64,000 nt of DNA from Chitinophaga pinensis. GTDB lineage: Bacteria; Bacteroidota; Bacteroidia; UKL13-3. Position 1 is the stretch's first letter. Each line of letters opens with the position of its first letter. Position numbers and translations under genes: made by a program. The stretch lies in contig CAMARW010000009.1 of NCBI GenBank assembly GCA_945860865.1, positions 1 through 64,000 on the forward strand, written 5' to 3'. Under the pieces are notes generated by a model. It did not search any database, was not told the origin of the DNA, and saw only the letters and a list, made by a program, of their open reading frames with translations. Below, piece after piece: positions 62,736 to 64,000 of this stretch.

Positions 62736-64000
62736 TTACTCTACAAAACGCTCTTCAAAAGCAATTCCAAAGGTTTGAAGTTCAGCCAAAATAGGTTCAT
62801 AAAATTCTTTACTTAAAGGTATTTGTACTCCCTTTGATTTAATTTTTTGCTGCAAAATTAGCTTACAGGCGATGGCCATAGGTAATCCAACTGTTTTGGC
62901 CATGGCTGTAAGTTTTTGATTTTCGCCAGTAACCACCAAATCAGATTGAATTTTATAGGTTTTATTATTTTGGGTATAGCTAATCTGGTGTTGCATGATT
63001 ATTTGATCTAATTCATGCTTCTGTAGTTGCCATTTTTCTTGTAATAATTTTTGTAAAGCCTGTGCCGGAGTAGCTACTGCTATGTTAATTTTGTTAGGCT
63101 CTAATAGGCCAAGCCAGAGGAGCTTTTTAAATAATTTGCTCGATTTTTTAATGCATAAAAATTGTGCTAAAGCCTCTTCTGTATCAGCTATATTACTTAA
63201 ATTTAAGAAGGCAGCTACCAATTCTCTGTAGCTTAAATTTTCTGAATGCGGTAGGGTATAGGTATCATCTGTTAGGCCAAGTTCTACCAAGCAATCCCAT
63301 GCTTCACTAAAGCCTTTTTTTCTCAAAGTGCCTCTTAAAACCGTATGTGCTGAGCCAATGCCATAAGGTTCAATATAGCTTAAAGAATCTCTATTGGCAT
63401 AAGCCTCGAATGAACCCGCACCACTAACTTTTACTTTCTTAGTTTGTGTAAAAATTCTATTTGGCGGAATAAATTTTAACAAACCATCCTGCAAATACCT
63501 TGCAGTGGCTTGTCCGGCCAATACCACATTACGCGGATTCCAAGTAAATTTATAATGCCAAGGATTATCATCAAATTCTGGTGCCACTAATCCGCCGCAA
63601 AAAGATTCAAAAATATCTATCACTCCACCTTCCGCTTGAATTTTCTGAATCATTTGCATGGCCGATAAATGATCAATGCCGGGGTCTAGTCCAATTTCGT
63701 TTAAGAACAATACATTGGCTTTTAAAACCTGCGCATGCATGTCTTTCATTTCATTGCTAAGGTATGAGGCGGTTACCAAATTCTTCTTATAATGCAGGCA
63801 ATCTTTAGCCACTAGCAGATGCAAGTTTGGAGGCAAAAGCGAAACCACTAAATCTGCTTTTTCTATCCAATTTTTTCTTTCTTTTTCTTGCGTTACATCT
63901 AAAGTAATGGCTGAACCAAATTTGCTTTTCCCAATTTTATCCTGAGCCAAACTAAGCTGGGTATCGGCCACAATTACTTCCCATTTCTCTTTGGAAGCAT
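62736..64000 (-). CDS. Saccharopine dehydrogenase family protein (5' end beyond window edge)
   Basis: The frame is open from the stop at 62736 to the window edge; the track's start at 63971 is a GTG inside the gene (upstream in frame is ASKEKWEVIVADTQ). Visible are the Rossmann second strand, VVSLLPPNLHLLVAKDCL, EIGLDPGIDHLSAMQMI, FESFCGGLVAPE and NPWHYKFTWNPRNVV, matching saccharopine dehydrogenases (glutamate-forming). Only the first glycine-rich loop is missing. The enzyme releases aminoadipate semialdehyde in lysine breakdown, the substrate of the ALDH7-type enzyme at 8254. A spermidine-related or other family role is possible. Confidence 0.85.
   Translation of the reverse strand, partial: ASKEKWEVIVADTQLSLAQDKIGKSKFGSAITLDVTQEKERKNWIEKADLVVSLLPPNLHLLVAKDCLHYKKNLVTASYLSNEMKDMHAQVLKANVLFLNEIGLDPGIDHLSAMQMIQKIQAEGGVIDIFESFCGGLVAPEFDDNPWHYKFTWNPRNVVLAGQATARYLQDGLLKFIPPNRIFTQTKKVKVSGAGSFEAYANRDSLSYIEPYGIGSAHTVLRGTLRKKGFSEAWDCLVELGLTDDTYTLPHSENLSYRELVAAFLNLSNIADTEEALAQFLCIKKSSKLFKKLLWLGLLEPNKINIAVATPAQALQKLLQEKWQLQKHELDQIIMQHQISYTQNNKTYKIQSDLVVTGENQKLTAMAKTVGLPMAIACKLILQQKIKSKGVQIPLSKEFYEPILAELQTFGIAFEERFVE

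Noticed and set aside
1-64000. Prophage, insertion sequence or integrated element
   Set aside because: No transposase, integrase, phage gene or flanking direct repeats were seen, and the gene content is continuous chromosomal type.

Overview
The window is a single-chromosome stretch from a Bacteroidota bacterium. Support for this comes from type IX secretion (T9SS) type B sorting domains with the typical ...LLR ending, a DUF5723-type/TSP3/OmpA outer-membrane protein, DUF3127 and DUF3108 proteins, AT-rich DNA, and promoters of the Bacteroidota pattern TTTG/TTG-N19-TAnnTTTG. I do not assign a genus. No insertion sequence, prophage, CRISPR array or rRNA operon was seen, and no intergenic gap exceeds 300 bases.

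Left part (1-12,964): the tail of a T9SS-secreted protein, a double-rhodanese protein, tsaB, recJ, glyS and gcvH. These are followed by a minus-strand run of ALDH7-type dehydrogenase, DUF3108 protein, CruF-like protein, CrtZ hydroxylase and a lycopene cyclase of the CrtYcd type, then a large M1 peptidase with a probable outer-membrane barrel. The three carotenoid genes fit a monocyclic hydroxylated pigment of the saproxanthin/myxol kind.

Middle part (13,075-47,245): housekeeping genes. A TPR protein precedes a phosphosulfolactate synthase-yqeY-LOG operon. The rimP-nusA-infB operon has a promoter and a terminator-like leader hairpin. Then come a prolyl oligopeptidase, SOD, tadA, a PQQ-type sugar dehydrogenase, aspS, a DUF3127 protein ending in an SSB-like DDLPF tip, Ppx/GppA, a DHH phosphoesterase with two FKBP isomerases, ndk, the DUF5723/OmpA protein and a large unknown lipoprotein. 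Last are cysS, a polysaccharide deacetylase, a flippase, pth, rplY, prs and tRNA-Gln(TTG).

Right part (47,418-64,000): the main accessory region. Seven tightly spaced plus-strand genes encode three glycosyltransferase-like proteins, three FkbM or FkbM-like methyltransferases and one further methyltransferase. Next are two very large T9SS type B secreted proteins built of LamG and about 75-residue Cys-paired Ig-like modules, then trmN6 and the start of a saccharopine dehydrogenase that runs off the edge. The repeated modules are rich in D-S/T-[AILVMT] triplets, the known Bacteroidota O-glycosylation motif. I therefore infer, without proof, that the sugar/methyl cluster may decorate surface proteins such as its neighbours.
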